This document shows positions 1 through 9,137 of a stretch of 64,000 bases of DNA, in pieces. Position numbers and translations under genes: made by a program. Position 1 is the first letter of the stretch, and each line of letters begins with the position of its first letter. The stretch spans positions 6,540,001 through 6,604,000 of the forward strand of contig JACJDG010000003.1 in assembly GCA_016432725.1 (NCBI GenBank). Direction: 5' to 3'. The notes beneath the pieces are model-generated. The model was not told where the DNA came from, ran no database searches, and worked only from the letters and a program-made list of their open reading frames with translations. The stretch comes from Streptomyces sp. DHE7-1. Its GTDB lineage: Bacteria; Actinomycetota; Actinomycetes; Streptomycetales; Streptomycetaceae.

Positions 1-596
1 CGCCCCGTTCCGCGTCGCGTGCGCGCAGGAGATCCAACCGCATACGCCGTTTCGGCCCCGCGGGCCATTTCCGAGACCGGCTCGGATGTCGCGTTGAACC
101 GGTATAGCGCGATCGCCGAAGGGCGTGGCCCTTGCCTCGGTCGGAGCGGTGTCGCGGCATGGCGGGCGCCGAGGCCGGGGCATGCCAGATGTCTGCGAGG
201 GAGGGACATGTGCGGCGATCGCTTTTGCTGCTGGAAGGACCCCGTCCTCGGCATTGCCGGATCCACTGGGGGGTTTAGCGGTTTAGTTCCGCTTGACTTC
301 CGGTGCTTCGCCCGGGAAGTCGTCGGCTTTGCCGCACGCTGTTCCGGAAACATGTCCGCAAGACCATTGACATGGCCGGGACATCGAGTGCTCTCATATC
401 CATGGCTCCCGGTCCGCGGTCGCAGGCCCACTCCTGCCGGCCGGGGCGCACACGCACCGCTCGGTCTTCGCTGTCGCCCTCCTCGGAGGTAGACAACGTT
501 GTCATCCTCCTTGCGGCCGTAGAGCGTCGCGTCCACGAGCCCCCGGACGCGGGGCACGGACACGTCCGCGCTGACAACACCCCACAGAGGAGCACC
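1..596. other. Gene-free left end up to the mannanase start
   Basis: No convincing coding region is seen on either strand in this 596-base stretch. The open frames present lack streptomycete third-position bias, a ribosome binding site and any recognisable motif. The right part serves as the mannanase promoter region and holds a LacI-type palindrome at 492-503. The function of the left 400 bases is unknown; they could be the far end of a gene whose remainder lies outside the window, but nothing in the sequence shows it. Confidence 0.5.
492..503. promoter_or_regulatory. LacI-family operator candidate upstream of the mannanase
   Basis: GACAACGTTGTC is a perfect 12-bp palindrome with a central CG, the form typical of LacI-family operators in actinobacteria. 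It lies 93 bases before the mannanase start, where a repressor would block transcription. Seen: the palindrome and its position. Known: polysaccharide hydrolases in Streptomyces are often under LacI-type sugar-responsive repressors. Inferred: induction by manno-oligosaccharides. No LacI-type gene is present in the window, so the regulator would be encoded elsewhere. Confidence 0.55.
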
Positions 597-1884
597 ATGG
601 CAATGCAACCAAGAAGCACCTCGCGCACCGCGGCCGGTGTCGCGGTCGCCGCCCTACTGGGGCTGCTGATCTCGTTCCTGGGTACGTCCGGCGGCCAGGC
701 CACGGCCGCACCCACGGGTATCCGTGTCGCCAACGGCAAGGTGACCGAAGCGAACGGCAGCACGTTCGTGATGCGTGGGGTGAACCACGCGTACGCCTGG
801 TACCCGGACCGCACCACCTCCATCGCCGATATCGCGGCCAAGGGCGCCAACACCGTCCGCGTCGTCCTCGGCAGCGGCGACCGGTGGACCCGGACGAGCG
901 CCTCCGAGGTCTCCTCGATCATCGGCCGGTGCAAGGCCGCCAAGGTCATCTGTGTGCTGGAGGTGCACGACACCACGGGGTACGGCGAGGACGGCGCGGC
1001 GACCACCCTGGACAGGGCGGCGGACTACTGGATCGGCGTGAAGAGCGCGCTGGAGGGCCAGGAGGACTACGTCGTCGTCGACATCGGCAACGAGCCGTTC
1101 GGCAACACGAACTACAGCGCCTGGACCAACGCGACCAAGGCCGCGATCGTCAAGCTCCGCAACGCCGGTCTGCGGCACGCGCTGATGGTGGACGCCCCAA
1201 CTGGGGCCAGGACTGGTCCAACACCATGCGGGACAACGCCTCCTCCGTCTTCGCCGCGGACCCCGACCGCAACACGATCTTCTCGATCCACATGTACGGG
1301 GTGTACGACACCGCGGCCGAGGTGAGCGGCTATCTGCACGCCTTCACCGACAAGCACCTGCCCGTCGTGGTCGGTGAGTTCGGCAACCGGCACAGCGACG
1401 GCGACCCCGACGAGGACGCCATCATGGCGAACGCGCAGGCCCTCGGCGTCGGCTACATCGGCTGGTCCTGGAGCGGCAACGGCGGCGGCGTCGAGTACCT
1501 GGACATGGTCAACGGATTCGACGCGAACTCCCTCACCGGCTGGGGCAACCGCTTCTTCAACGGCGCCAACGGCATCGCAGCCACCTCGAAGCGGGCCACC
1601 GTCTACGGCGGGGGTTCGGGCACCGGTGGGGGTACGGCCCGAACGGCTACCCGTACTGCGTCAACGGCGGTTCCTCGGACCCGGACGGTGACGGCTGGGG
1701 CTGGGAGAACAACCGGTCCTGTGTGGTCCGGGGCAGCTCGGCGGACACGGGTGCGGGCTCGGGTACGGCGCCGAACGGCTACCCGTACTGCGTCAACGGC
1801 GGTTCCTCGGACCCGGACGGTGACGGCTGGGGCTGGGAGAACAACCGGTCCTGTGTGGTCCGGGGCAGCTCCGCCGACCACTGA
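597..1884 (+). CDS. manA: Secreted GH5 (subfamily 8 type) beta-mannanase with two CBM10-like repeats; two apparent single-base deletions
   Basis: Endo-beta-1,4-mannanase that hydrolyses mannan outside the cell. The ATG at 597 follows an AGAGGAG site. Residues 1-38 form a signal peptide (basic start, hydrophobic core, Ala-rich cleavage region). The catalytic domain (about 40-340) has the MRGVNHA start, the EVHDTTGYGED stretch, acid/base Glu166 in IGNEPFGN and nucleophile Glu near 261 in VVGEFGN, as in Streptomyces mannanases. The C-terminus has two nearly identical 33-residue modules (GYPYCVNGG then GWGWENN), like CBM10 carbohydrate-binding modules. The frame changes twice: one C is missing in the run 1195-1198 (MVDAP continues as NWGQDW) and one in 1638-1640. 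Restoring both gives about 429 residues ending at 1884. I treat these as sequencing errors; a true pseudogene is the alternative. Confidence 0.85.
1641..1871 (+). repeat. Exact 99-bp direct duplication encoding the two carbohydrate-binding modules
   Basis: Bases 1641-1739 and 1773-1871 are identical over 99 bp with a 132-bp period. Each copy encodes one CBM10-like module of the mannanase. Identity at synonymous positions points to a recent duplication or ongoing gene conversion. The linker between copies is rich in Gly, Ser and Thr. Confidence 0.85.
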
Positions 1885-1891
1885 CGACCGA

Positions 1892-1926
1892 AGCGGTGCC
1901 GCCTCCGCTCCGGAGACGGCACCGCT
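1892..1926. terminator. Hairpin terminator between convergent mannanase and SHOCT genes
   Basis: The arms AGCGGTGCCG (1892-1901) and CGGCACCGCT (1917-1926) are perfectly complementary around a 15-base loop. The hairpin lies 7 bases past the mannanase stop and 75 bases past the SHOCT gene end on the other strand, so it could serve both directions. There is no U-tract, as usual in this genus. Confidence 0.6.
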
Positions 1927-2000
1927 GACGTCCACTCGCCGTCGCCGGAGGGGCGCGGACCGGGCCGGCGCCGGACCATCACGTGCCCGGCGGCACCGGA

Positions 2001-2336
2001 TCAGCTCAGCAGCCGGCGCTTCTGGGCCTCGAACTCCTCGTCCGTCAGCACCCCTTGCGTCTTCAGGTCGGCCAGCTGCTTGAGCTGATCGATCTTGTTG
2101 GTCATGTCGTCGCCGGACGGCTGCGCGGCGGCGGGCGCGGGCGGCGGCGCCGTCTGCTGCTGTTGCTGCGCGTACTGCTGCTGCGCCGCCTGCTGCTGTT
2201 CGTACTGCTGTTGCTGCTGCGCGCTGTCCTGCTGCGCCCACCGGCCGGCCTGGCGGCGCGAGACGCGGTTGGACACGGCGGTCGCGGTACCGGCGACGAC
2301 GGCGGTGCGTGCGACGCCCCTGAGCAGTCCGGGCAT
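2001..2336 (-). CDS. Small SHOCT-domain protein with a Gln-rich linker
   Basis: A protein of 111 residues. The N-terminus (1-25) is hydrophobic to amphipathic with Gly/Ala/Val. The middle (about 40-65) is dominated by runs of Gln. The C-terminal 30 residues form a SHOCT domain (KIDQLKQLADLKTQGVLTDEEFEAQKRRLL), a short helical module often found at the end of bacterial membrane or stress proteins and thought to mediate oligomerisation. The ATG at 2336 is chosen because GGGAG lies 9 bases before it; an upstream TTG at 2345 is less likely. It follows the DUF6325 gene after a 35-base gap, so the two probably form one transcription unit. Exact function unknown. Confidence 0.8.
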   Translation of the reverse strand: MPGLLRGVARTAVVAGTATAVSNRVSRRQAGRWAQQDSAQQQQQYEQQQAAQQQYAQQQQQTAPPPAPAAAQPSGDDMTNKIDQLKQLADLKTQGVLTDEEFEAQKRRLLS

Positions 2337-2371
2337 GATCGTCAACTCCCAGTGTCGAAAGGGGCGGCCGG

Positions 2372-2829
2372 TCAGGCGGCCGCGGAACCGCCGGGGGAAC
2401 CGTCTCCTCCGTCGCGTCCAGCGCGGCCAGCAGGGCCTGGACGGGGATGCGGCCGCTCGCCACGAGCTGGGCGCCGCTGCGCCGGAGGGCGCGGGCCAGG
2501 GGAGCGGCCCACAGGTTCTCGTACACCAGCACCGCGGCGGAGTTGCCGGGTTCCAGCGCGTTGCCCGCCTCTTCGATGTCGCCCTGGTCCAGCACGCCGG
2601 CGGAGGCGCCTTCGAAGACGGTCAGGTCCATCTCGTCACCGAGGTCGCGCAGCTCCATCGCGACGACCGAGCCGTCGGTCTCCTTGCGGATGAAGGCCAG
2701 GTCGATGACGCGGACGATGCCGCGCTCGGCGAGATCGACCAGCAGCGGGAACGCCTCGCCCGTCATACGGTTGCCGGGGAACTCGATCACGAGGTAGTCG
2801 ACGGGGCCCATCTCTTCGACGCTTTCCAT
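2372..2829 (-). CDS. DUF6325-family protein; one apparent base deletion near the C-terminus
   Basis: A soluble alpha/beta protein of about 152 residues, recognised by its start MESVEEMGPVDYLVIEFPG and the following segment on predicted membrane-potential-type small proteins of actinobacteria (DUF6325); function unknown. The ATG at 2829 has an AAGGAG site 5 bases upstream. The listed frame runs on without a natural end. Adding one base in the G run 2393-2397 makes the protein end in Gly-Gly-Ser-Ala-Ala-Ala with a TGA at 2372-2374, which fits the spacing to the downstream SHOCT gene. Relatives often sit next to SHOCT proteins, as here, suggesting a shared stress-related role (inference). Confidence 0.7.
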
Positions 2830-2916
2830 GACCACTCCTTGGAAGCCGTGTGCGTCCGCCCCCAGCGCCAATTCCAGCACGCGGCGCGGGGCCCCGCACT
2901 TCCGAACCCGTACGCG

Positions 2917-3579
2917 TCAACCGGTGAGCTGGTAGATGCTCTTGCCCACCAGCCAGAACCCCAGTACCAGGCAGAGACTCACCAGCGCCTGGTCCTGATG
3001 ACCCTCCATCCACGCGCGCAGCCTCAGCAGGCGGGCCTTCGCCGCCGTGGGGGAGAAGAGCACGTACAGCTCCACGGTCAGCAGAGTCGAGGTCGCGAGC
3101 AGACAGAAGCCGCACAGGGTGAGCCACGTCGTGACGTGCGAGGTGTCCGCCTCCACCACCGTCGTCGCCCCCGCCGCGACCATGCCCCAGGGCTGCAGCA
3201 GCACGGCGAGCCCCGCGGCGGCCCAGGGCGTGCCGCGGTCCATGTGGGCCGTGAGCTTCGAGGACGAGGATTCCTTGGCCGGGGCCGCACCGGCCGCCCG
3301 GCGGCGGCGCCGGCGTTCGCCGTAGAAGACCAGCGACAGTCCGATGAGCAGCTTGAGCGCGAGGGCGGCGGTCGAGGGCGGCGACTTGGGCGGTGGCGGC
3401 TGCCCGCCGGTGAAGGCGAGGACGATCGCGATCACCGCGACCAGGCAGGCCAGCCAGCTCAGGATGAACACCAGCCCCTTCCACACACCCCTGGCCGACG
3501 CCACCACCAGGACGAACGCCATGATGGGCAGCGGGTCGAGCGTGATGGCCAGGCCGATGAGCAGCAGGTCGAGCACCAT
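2917..3579 (-). CDS. GAP-family (Sap/LysE-like) membrane protein
   Basis: An integral membrane protein of 220 residues with about six hydrophobic segments, beginning with MVLDLLLIGLAITLDPLPIM and containing a basic cytoplasmic loop near residues 90-100 (KRRRRR-type run, before AAGAAPAKESSS). The fold resembles the GAP/Sap family, distant relatives of LysE exporters linked in mycobacteria to lipid transport. Substrate not predictable here. The ATG at 3579 is preferred over an upstream start because membrane segment one begins directly after it and a GGGGGTCC sequence lies before it. It is divergent from the YihY gene, sharing a 152-base promoter region. Confidence 0.75.
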   Translation of the reverse strand: MVLDLLLIGLAITLDPLPIMAFVLVVASARGVWKGLVFILSWLACLVAVIAIVLAFTGGQPPPPKSPPSTAALALKLLIGLSLVFYGERRRRRRAAGAAPAKESSSSKLTAHMDRGTPWAAAGLAVLLQPWGMVAAGATTVVEADTSHVTTWLTLCGFCLLATSTLLTVELYVLFSPTAAKARLLRLRAWMEGHQDQALVSLCLVLGFWLVGKSIYQLTG

Positions 3580-3731
3580 GGCGGACCCCCGACGAGTCGG
3601 AACACCACGAGAGTAGGCAGGGCTCGCCGGAACGACATCTCGTGGCCGTGGACCCGGCCGTCGGAAGCCGTCCCCGGGGTGCCGTACCGGGCGCCGCCCC
3701 CCAGGCTGGACCCAGCGAAAGGAGCCACGCC

Positions 3732-4619
3732 ATGCCGACCTCCGCACGGGTGCCGTCGGTGGGCCGGATGGTCGCCTGGGCGAAGTCGGCCCACCGCCGG
3801 GCGGAGAGCCGGTTCCCGGTGGTCACGCATCTCGCGGACCGCATCGTGTCGGTCAACATCTTCGACTCGGGCACCCGTATCGCCGCGCAGTGCTTCCTGA
3901 CCGCGGTCCCGCTGCTCTTCGTCGTCGCTGCCTACGCCCCCTCGGCGGTGCGCCACCAGCTGGTCGCGTCGGTGCGCGAGGTGTTCGGGCTGACGGGCGC
4001 GGCGAACGCCGAGCTGGAGAAGGTGTTCGAGCCCACGACGGGCGATCTCCAGCAGGCCACGGGCATCGTGGGCGGGCTGATGGTGCTGCTGTCGGCCACC
4101 GCCGTCAGCCGGGCGATGCAGCGCCTGTGCAAACGCGCCTGGGAGATCCCGAGAGCGGGCACCCACATCGCCCCGTGGCGGTGGCTGGCGTGGCTCGCCC
4201 TGTGGCTCGGGGTCCTGGTGCTCCAGGGCCCCGTACGCGACGGGTTCGGCGTGGGCTCCTGGCTGGGCGTCCCCCTCACGCTCCTCACCCAGACGGGGCT
4301 GTGGTGGTGGACCCAGCACCTGCTGCTCGGCGGGCTGATCGGCTGGAAGCCCCTGCTGCCGGGCGCCGTGCTCACGGCGGCCGTGCTCACCGTGCTGGCG
4401 GTGACCGCGCGGCTGTACATGCCGCGGGCGCTGAACCACGCCCTGGCCGAATACGGTCCGGCCGGCTCCGTCTTCGTACTGCTGTCCTGGCTGATCGTGG
4501 TGTGCGTCGCGGGAGCCGTCGGCATCAGCGTCGGCGCCGTCCTCGCCCAGGAGCCGTTCCTGGCGCGCCGCCTCGGCAGCCCGCCGTCCCCGTGCGACCG
4601 CGCCCCGCGGACCGCCTGA
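3732..4619 (+). CDS. YihY/BrkB-family inner membrane protein
   Basis: A polytopic membrane protein of 295 residues. Residues 20-45 hold the amphipathic segment FPVVTHLADRIVSVNIFDSGTRIAAQ typical of the family, then come six membrane helices. The family (YihY, YhjD, BrkB) has been proposed to transport lipopolysaccharide or other lipids in some bacteria, but the role in Streptomyces is unknown. The ATG at 3732 has AAAGGAG 7 bases upstream. No transport motif beyond the family signature is visible. Confidence 0.78.
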   Translation: MPTSARVPSVGRMVAWAKSAHRRAESRFPVVTHLADRIVSVNIFDSGTRIAAQCFLTAVPLLFVVAAYAPSAVRHQLVASVREVFGLTGAANAELEKVFEPTTGDLQQATGIVGGLMVLLSATAVSRAMQRLCKRAWEIPRAGTHIAPWRWLAWLALWLGVLVLQGPVRDGFGVGSWLGVPLTLLTQTGLWWWTQHLLLGGLIGWKPLLPGAVLTAAVLTVLAVTARLYMPRALNHALAEYGPAGSVFVLLSWLIVVCVAGAVGISVGAVLAQEPFLARRLGSPPSPCDRAPRTA

Positions 4620-4779
4620 GGCGCGGCCGCGCGAGAAGTCCACCGGGCGTCGCCCGTTCGGCTGCGTCCACCACGCGCGGGGCCCACACCACTCGCCCGT
4701 CCGGTCTACCCAGCGCGCGTGGAACCCACAGGCCTGACGCAATGGGGATGTTCAGGCCCCTACCCCGCCGGAGGCCCAC

Positions 4780-6256
4780 GTGCCCGCCTCATCCGACCCG
4801 CACGGACCCGGCCCCGACCCCCAGAACCCCGGCCAGGAACCCCCACGCCGGGCCCCGGCCCCGATCGTCCCGACTCGCACGCCTCCGGCCCCCCGGCGCG
4901 CGAGGACGGGCCCGGCGCCGGCCGGCGTCCGCCCGGCGGGCCTTCCGGACCTTCCGGACCTCCCGGCCCGGGGACCGGTGGTGGGGCGGGGCGCGGCGGG
5001 GCCGGAGCGCGGGGCATGTGGCGCGTGCCGTCGCCTCGGCCGTGCTGATCGTGCTGACCTGCGTCCTGGTGCCGGTCGCGCTGCTCGCCACCTGGGTGCA
5101 CGACATCGTGCTCGACACCGACCGCTACGTGGCCACCGTCGATCCGCTGGCCACCGACCCGGCGATCCAGGACGCCGCGGTGCACCGGATCACCGACGCC
5201 GTCGGCGCGCGGGTGGACGGTCAGCGGGCCGCCGCGGACATCGCCTCCTGGCTGCAGTCCCAGGGCCTGCCGCCGCGCGCCGCCGACGCCGTCCGGGGAC
5301 TGGGGCCGCAGCTCGACGCCGCCGTCAACCAGGCCGTCACGAAGACCGCCACCCGCGTCGTGCGGAGCGACGCCTTCGCCACGGTGTGGAACACCGCCAA
5401 CCGCGCCGCCCACAACGCCGTCGTGCACGCCCTCACCGGCCAGGGACGCGGCGCGGTCGGCGTCAGCGACGGCACGGTCACCCTGGACGTGGGCACGGCC
5501 GTCGACCGGGTCAAACAGGAGCTGGTGAACGCCGGGCTGAAGCCCGCCGACAAGATCCCGCAGGTGAACAAGCAGCTGGTGCTGTTCCACTCCGACGAGC
5601 TCGCCAAGTTCCGCAAGGCCGCCCATCTGCTCGACGTCGTCGGCAACTGGTTCCCGGTGCTCGTCGTGGTCCTCGGCGCCGCCGGGGTGTTCCTGGCCCG
5701 CCGCCGCCGAAGAGCCCTCGCGCGCACCGCGCTGGGCGCCGCCCTCGCCTGCCTGGTGGTCGCCATCGCCCTGGCCGTGGCCCGCCACTACTACCTCGGC
5801 CATCTGCCGCCCCAGGTGCAGTCGAAGGCCGCCGCCGCGGCCGTCTTCGACACCCTGGTGCACTTCCTGCGGATCAGCCTGCGCACGGCCGTCGTCCTCG
5901 GCGTCGTCATCGCGCTCGGTGCCTACTTCGTCGGACCCGGCCGGCTGCCCGTGGCCGTCCGCGGCGCGTCCGACCACACGGCCGACTCCGCCGCGCGCTG
6001 GGCGGCCGCCCACCACATCAGCACCGGACGGGTCGGCGGCTGGGCACTGGCCTACCGCCGGATCATCACCCTCGTCGTCCTGCTGATCATCGCGCTGGTC
6101 TTCGCGCTCTGGAACCATCCGACCGTACTCACGGTCCTGCTGCTGGTCCTGGTGCTGCTGGGCGTTCTCGCGCTGCTCGCGCTGCTCGCCGCGTCCGGCC
6201 GGACCCAGCTCCGCACCGGCCCCGGGGCGGCGCACCCGCCCGCGGACCGGACCTGA
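4780..6256 (+). CDS. Multi-pass membrane protein with a Pro/Gly-rich cytoplasmic N-terminus; two apparent base deletions
   Basis: About 492 residues after correction. A disordered Pro/Gly-rich N-terminus (about 80 residues) precedes one membrane helix (AVLIVLTCVLVPVALLATWV), a large extracytoplasmic alpha-helical domain with DRYVATV and ATDPAIQDAAVHRITDAV, and five more membrane helices near the end. This is a conserved actinobacterial architecture of unknown function. The GTG at 4780 has GGAGG 6 bases upstream. The N-terminal reading frame must change twice, once in the C run 4840-4844 and once between about 4980 and 5030; both require one added base. A strong hairpin terminator follows. Confidence 0.65.
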
Positions 6257-6321
6257 CCGGCACCGCTCCCGCGGCCCGTTTCCCCGGGACCCGGCGGGGA
6301 CGAAGCCCATGGGCCGCCCGG

Positions 6322-6352
6322 CCCGTCCCCGCGCGAACTGCGCGGGGACGGG
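6322..6352 (+). terminator. Strong 13-bp stem terminator
   Basis: Arms 6322-6334 and 6340-6352 are perfectly complementary over 13 bp around the loop GAACT. It lies 66 bases past the membrane protein stop and ahead of the LuxR gene. The GCGCGAACTGCGCGG core resembles the repeat found five times at 57.6-58.2 kb, a common intergenic sequence in this genus. Confidence 0.75.
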
Positions 6353-6416
6353 AACACTGCGATGCTGATCGTGGAGAGCAAGCGTCCATCGGCTTTCGGA
6401 CGGGGGTGATGACCCC

Positions 6417-9109
6417 GTGGCTGCGAGACACGAGAACACACGGGGACCAGCCGTCGGGTACGTCGACCCGCTGGGAGAGCCGTTTCTGCAGACCCGTTTC
6501 GCCCTGCCCGCCAGGCCGGCCACCTTCCTGCGCCGGCGGCGGCTGACCGAGCACCTCGACCAGGCGCTCGGCACCCCGCTGACCATGGTCAACGGCTCGG
6601 CGGGCGCCGGCAAGACCCTGCTGGTCGCGGACTGGGCCGCCCGGCTCGGGCAGCCGGTCGCCTGGTTCACCAACGAGGCGGACGACCAGGGCTGCGGCGT
6701 GTTCTGGGCCTACGTCCTCCAGGCACTGCGCGCCGCCGGGGTCCCGCTGCCCGCCGAGATCGGCTGCCCCGGGGACGCCGGCCGGGTGGAGCACACCCTG
6801 CTGGCCCGCCTCGCCGACGAGCTGAGCGGACGGGTACGCCCCGCCGTCCTCGTGCTCGACGAGTTCGACCGGGTGACCGACCCGCGGATCGCGGAGCAAC
6901 TGGAGTTCGTCCTGCACCACGCCGGCCCGGGACTGCGCCTGATCCTCGTCACCCGCACCGAGCCGCTGCTGCCGCTGCACCGGTACCGGGCCGCCGCGGC
7001 CATGACCGAGATCCGGGACGCCGAGCTGGCCTTCACCGCCGACGAGGCCGCCGCCCTCCTGGAGCGGCACGGCCTGCGGCTCTCCACCGAGGCCACCCGG
7101 GCCCTGGTGGAGCGCACCCGGGGCTGGGCCGCCGGGCTGCGGCTGTGCGCCATGGCCGCCCAGCAGCGTCCGGACCCCGAGACGTACCTGGCGGACTTCG
7201 AGGCGGGCCGGAGCACGATCGCCGACTTCCTCCTCGCCGAGGTGCTGAAGCGGCAGCCGGCCCGGACCCAGGACCTGCTGCTGGGCGTCAGCGTCATGGA
7301 GCGGTTCTGCCCGGAACTGGCCGAGGCGCTGACCGGCACCGGAGGTGTCGAGCCGGAGCTGGCCGGACTGCACACCCAGAACGCGTTCGTGGAGGACCTC
7401 GGGCACTCCTGGTACCGGCTGCATCCGCTGTTCGGCGAGATCCTCCGGACCCATCTGCGGGTCCGCTCGCCCGGCCTCGAACCGGAGCTCCACCGGCGCG
7501 CCGCGCGCTGGCTGCGCGCCTCCGGTTCCCTGCCGGAGGCGCTCGCGCACGGCGCCGCCGCGGGCGACTGGGAGTTCACCACCCGCGCCCTCGTCGACGA
7601 CCTGGCGATAGGCCAGCTCTTCGCCGGTCTGCGCGCGGACGACCTCACCGAGCTGTTCGCCCGGATGGGACCCGAGGTCCCGGGCGCCGCGGCGGAGCTG
7701 GTGCGCGCCGCGCGCGATCTGTCGGGGCGCGACGTGGACCGCGGCCTGAGCCATCTGCGCCGGGCCGAGGACGGCCTGCGCGCCGAGGACGGCAGTGATC
7801 CCGGCGAGGTGCCGTCCGACGCGGCGGGCCGGCTGAGCTGCGTCCTGCTGGAGGCCCTGGCGGCGCGGCTGACCGGAGCGCCCGGCCGGGCCGAGAGGGC
7901 GGTGGCGGAGGCCGCGCGACTGCGCGACGAGGTCCCCGCCGACCTCCTTCAGAGGCACCCCGAACTCACCGCCCTGCTGCTCACCCATCTGGGTTCCGCC
8001 CGGCTGTGGGCCGGCCGCTTCGACGACGCGCGCGACGCCCTGACCGAGGCGGCCGGCTGTCCCGGCGGCGCGGCGACGGCGCTGCCCCGGGAGGACTCCC
8101 TCGCACACCTGGCCCTGATCGACTACCTGAACGGCTGGCCGGGCAGGGCGGAACGCCAGGCGCTGGCCGCGCTGAACGAGACGGAGCAGTTCGGTCTGGG
8201 GCGGCCCTCGGGCCCCGGGCTGGGACAACTGGTACTGGCCGCCGTGGCCGTGGAACGCGACGACCTCGCGCGCGCCCGGGGCCTGCTGGACGAGACGGCC
8301 GGCTCCGGGGCCGTCCCGCTCGACCCGGTGACCGCGGCCGGCCGGGCCCTCGCGACGGCGCGGCTGCTGCTGGCGCGGGGCGAGCCGCGGGCCGCCTCGG
8401 CCGTGGCCGACCCCGCCGTAGCGGCCCTGACGGCCTCCCCTGGGCGGAGGTGCACACCGCACTGGTCACCGCGGCCGCCCATCTGGCCGAGGGCCGGCCG
8501 GACTCCGCCGCGAAGGTGCTGGACGAGGTGCCGTACGACGGCGAGCCGGCCTACGCGGCGGAGCTGGCCGGGGCCCAGCTCGCGGCCGGCGACCGCGACG
8601 CGGCGATCGGCATCCTCGACCGGGTGAGCGACTGGGAACGCACCGGCCCCGGCGTCACCGTCCGGGCCGCGCTGGTGCGCGCGCGGGCGGCGCAGGAGGA
8701 GGGGGACGACGCCACCGCCCGCAAACTGCTCGCCCGGGCCCTGCTGGACGCCCGCGGGGAACGGCTGCGGCGCCCCTTCCTGGAGGCCGGGCCGCGGATC
8801 CGGCACCTCCTGGACACCCCGCCCCTGCAGGCCCTGGCCGCCGGCTGGCTGATCTCCGGCGGTCCCGCGGCGCGGGCCCGTCCGGGCGCGGCCTTGGAGC
8901 CCGCTCCGCTGGTCGTCGAGGAGCTGAGCGGACGTGAGCGCGAAGTGCTGTGCCGGCTCGCCCAGATGATGTCCACGGAGGAGATCGCCGCCGACCTGTA
9001 CGTGTCGGTCAACACCGTGAAGACCCACCTCAAGAGCGTCTACCGGAAACTCGGCGTGAACCGGCGCGGAGACGCGGTACGGCGAGCCCGCGAACGCGGA
9101 CTGATCTGA
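6417..9109 (+). CDS. LAL/MalT-type LuxR-family transcriptional regulator; one apparent base deletion
   Basis: About 897 residues. A P-loop ATPase domain comes first, with Walker A GSAGAGKT at 60-67 and Walker B LVLDEFD at 145-151, followed by a winged-helix region and a long TPR-like alpha-helical middle. The last 61 residues are a LuxR-type helix-turn-helix (LSGREREVL, EEIAADLYVSVNTVKTHLKSVYRKL). The set is that of MalT-like ATP-dependent activators. One C is missing in 8437-8440; with it the frame reads S-P-W-A-E-V and continues into the DNA-binding domain. The GTG start at 6417 follows GGGGGTGATGACCCC. The MFS transporter gene starts 28 bases downstream, so it is a likely target. Confidence 0.85.
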
Positions 9110-9137
9110 CCCGGCTGACGACTGCGAGGTGGAGACC

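Noticed and set aside
1195..1640. Programmed frameshifting in the mannanase
   Set aside because: Two separate shifts plus many similar ones elsewhere in the window are better explained by sequencing deletions; no slippery site with a stimulatory structure stands out.
4760..6673. Open frame of 637 codons on the minus strand
   Set aside because: It overlaps two well-supported plus-strand genes and has low-complexity Gly/Arg/Gln content typical of a shadow of GC-rich coding DNA.
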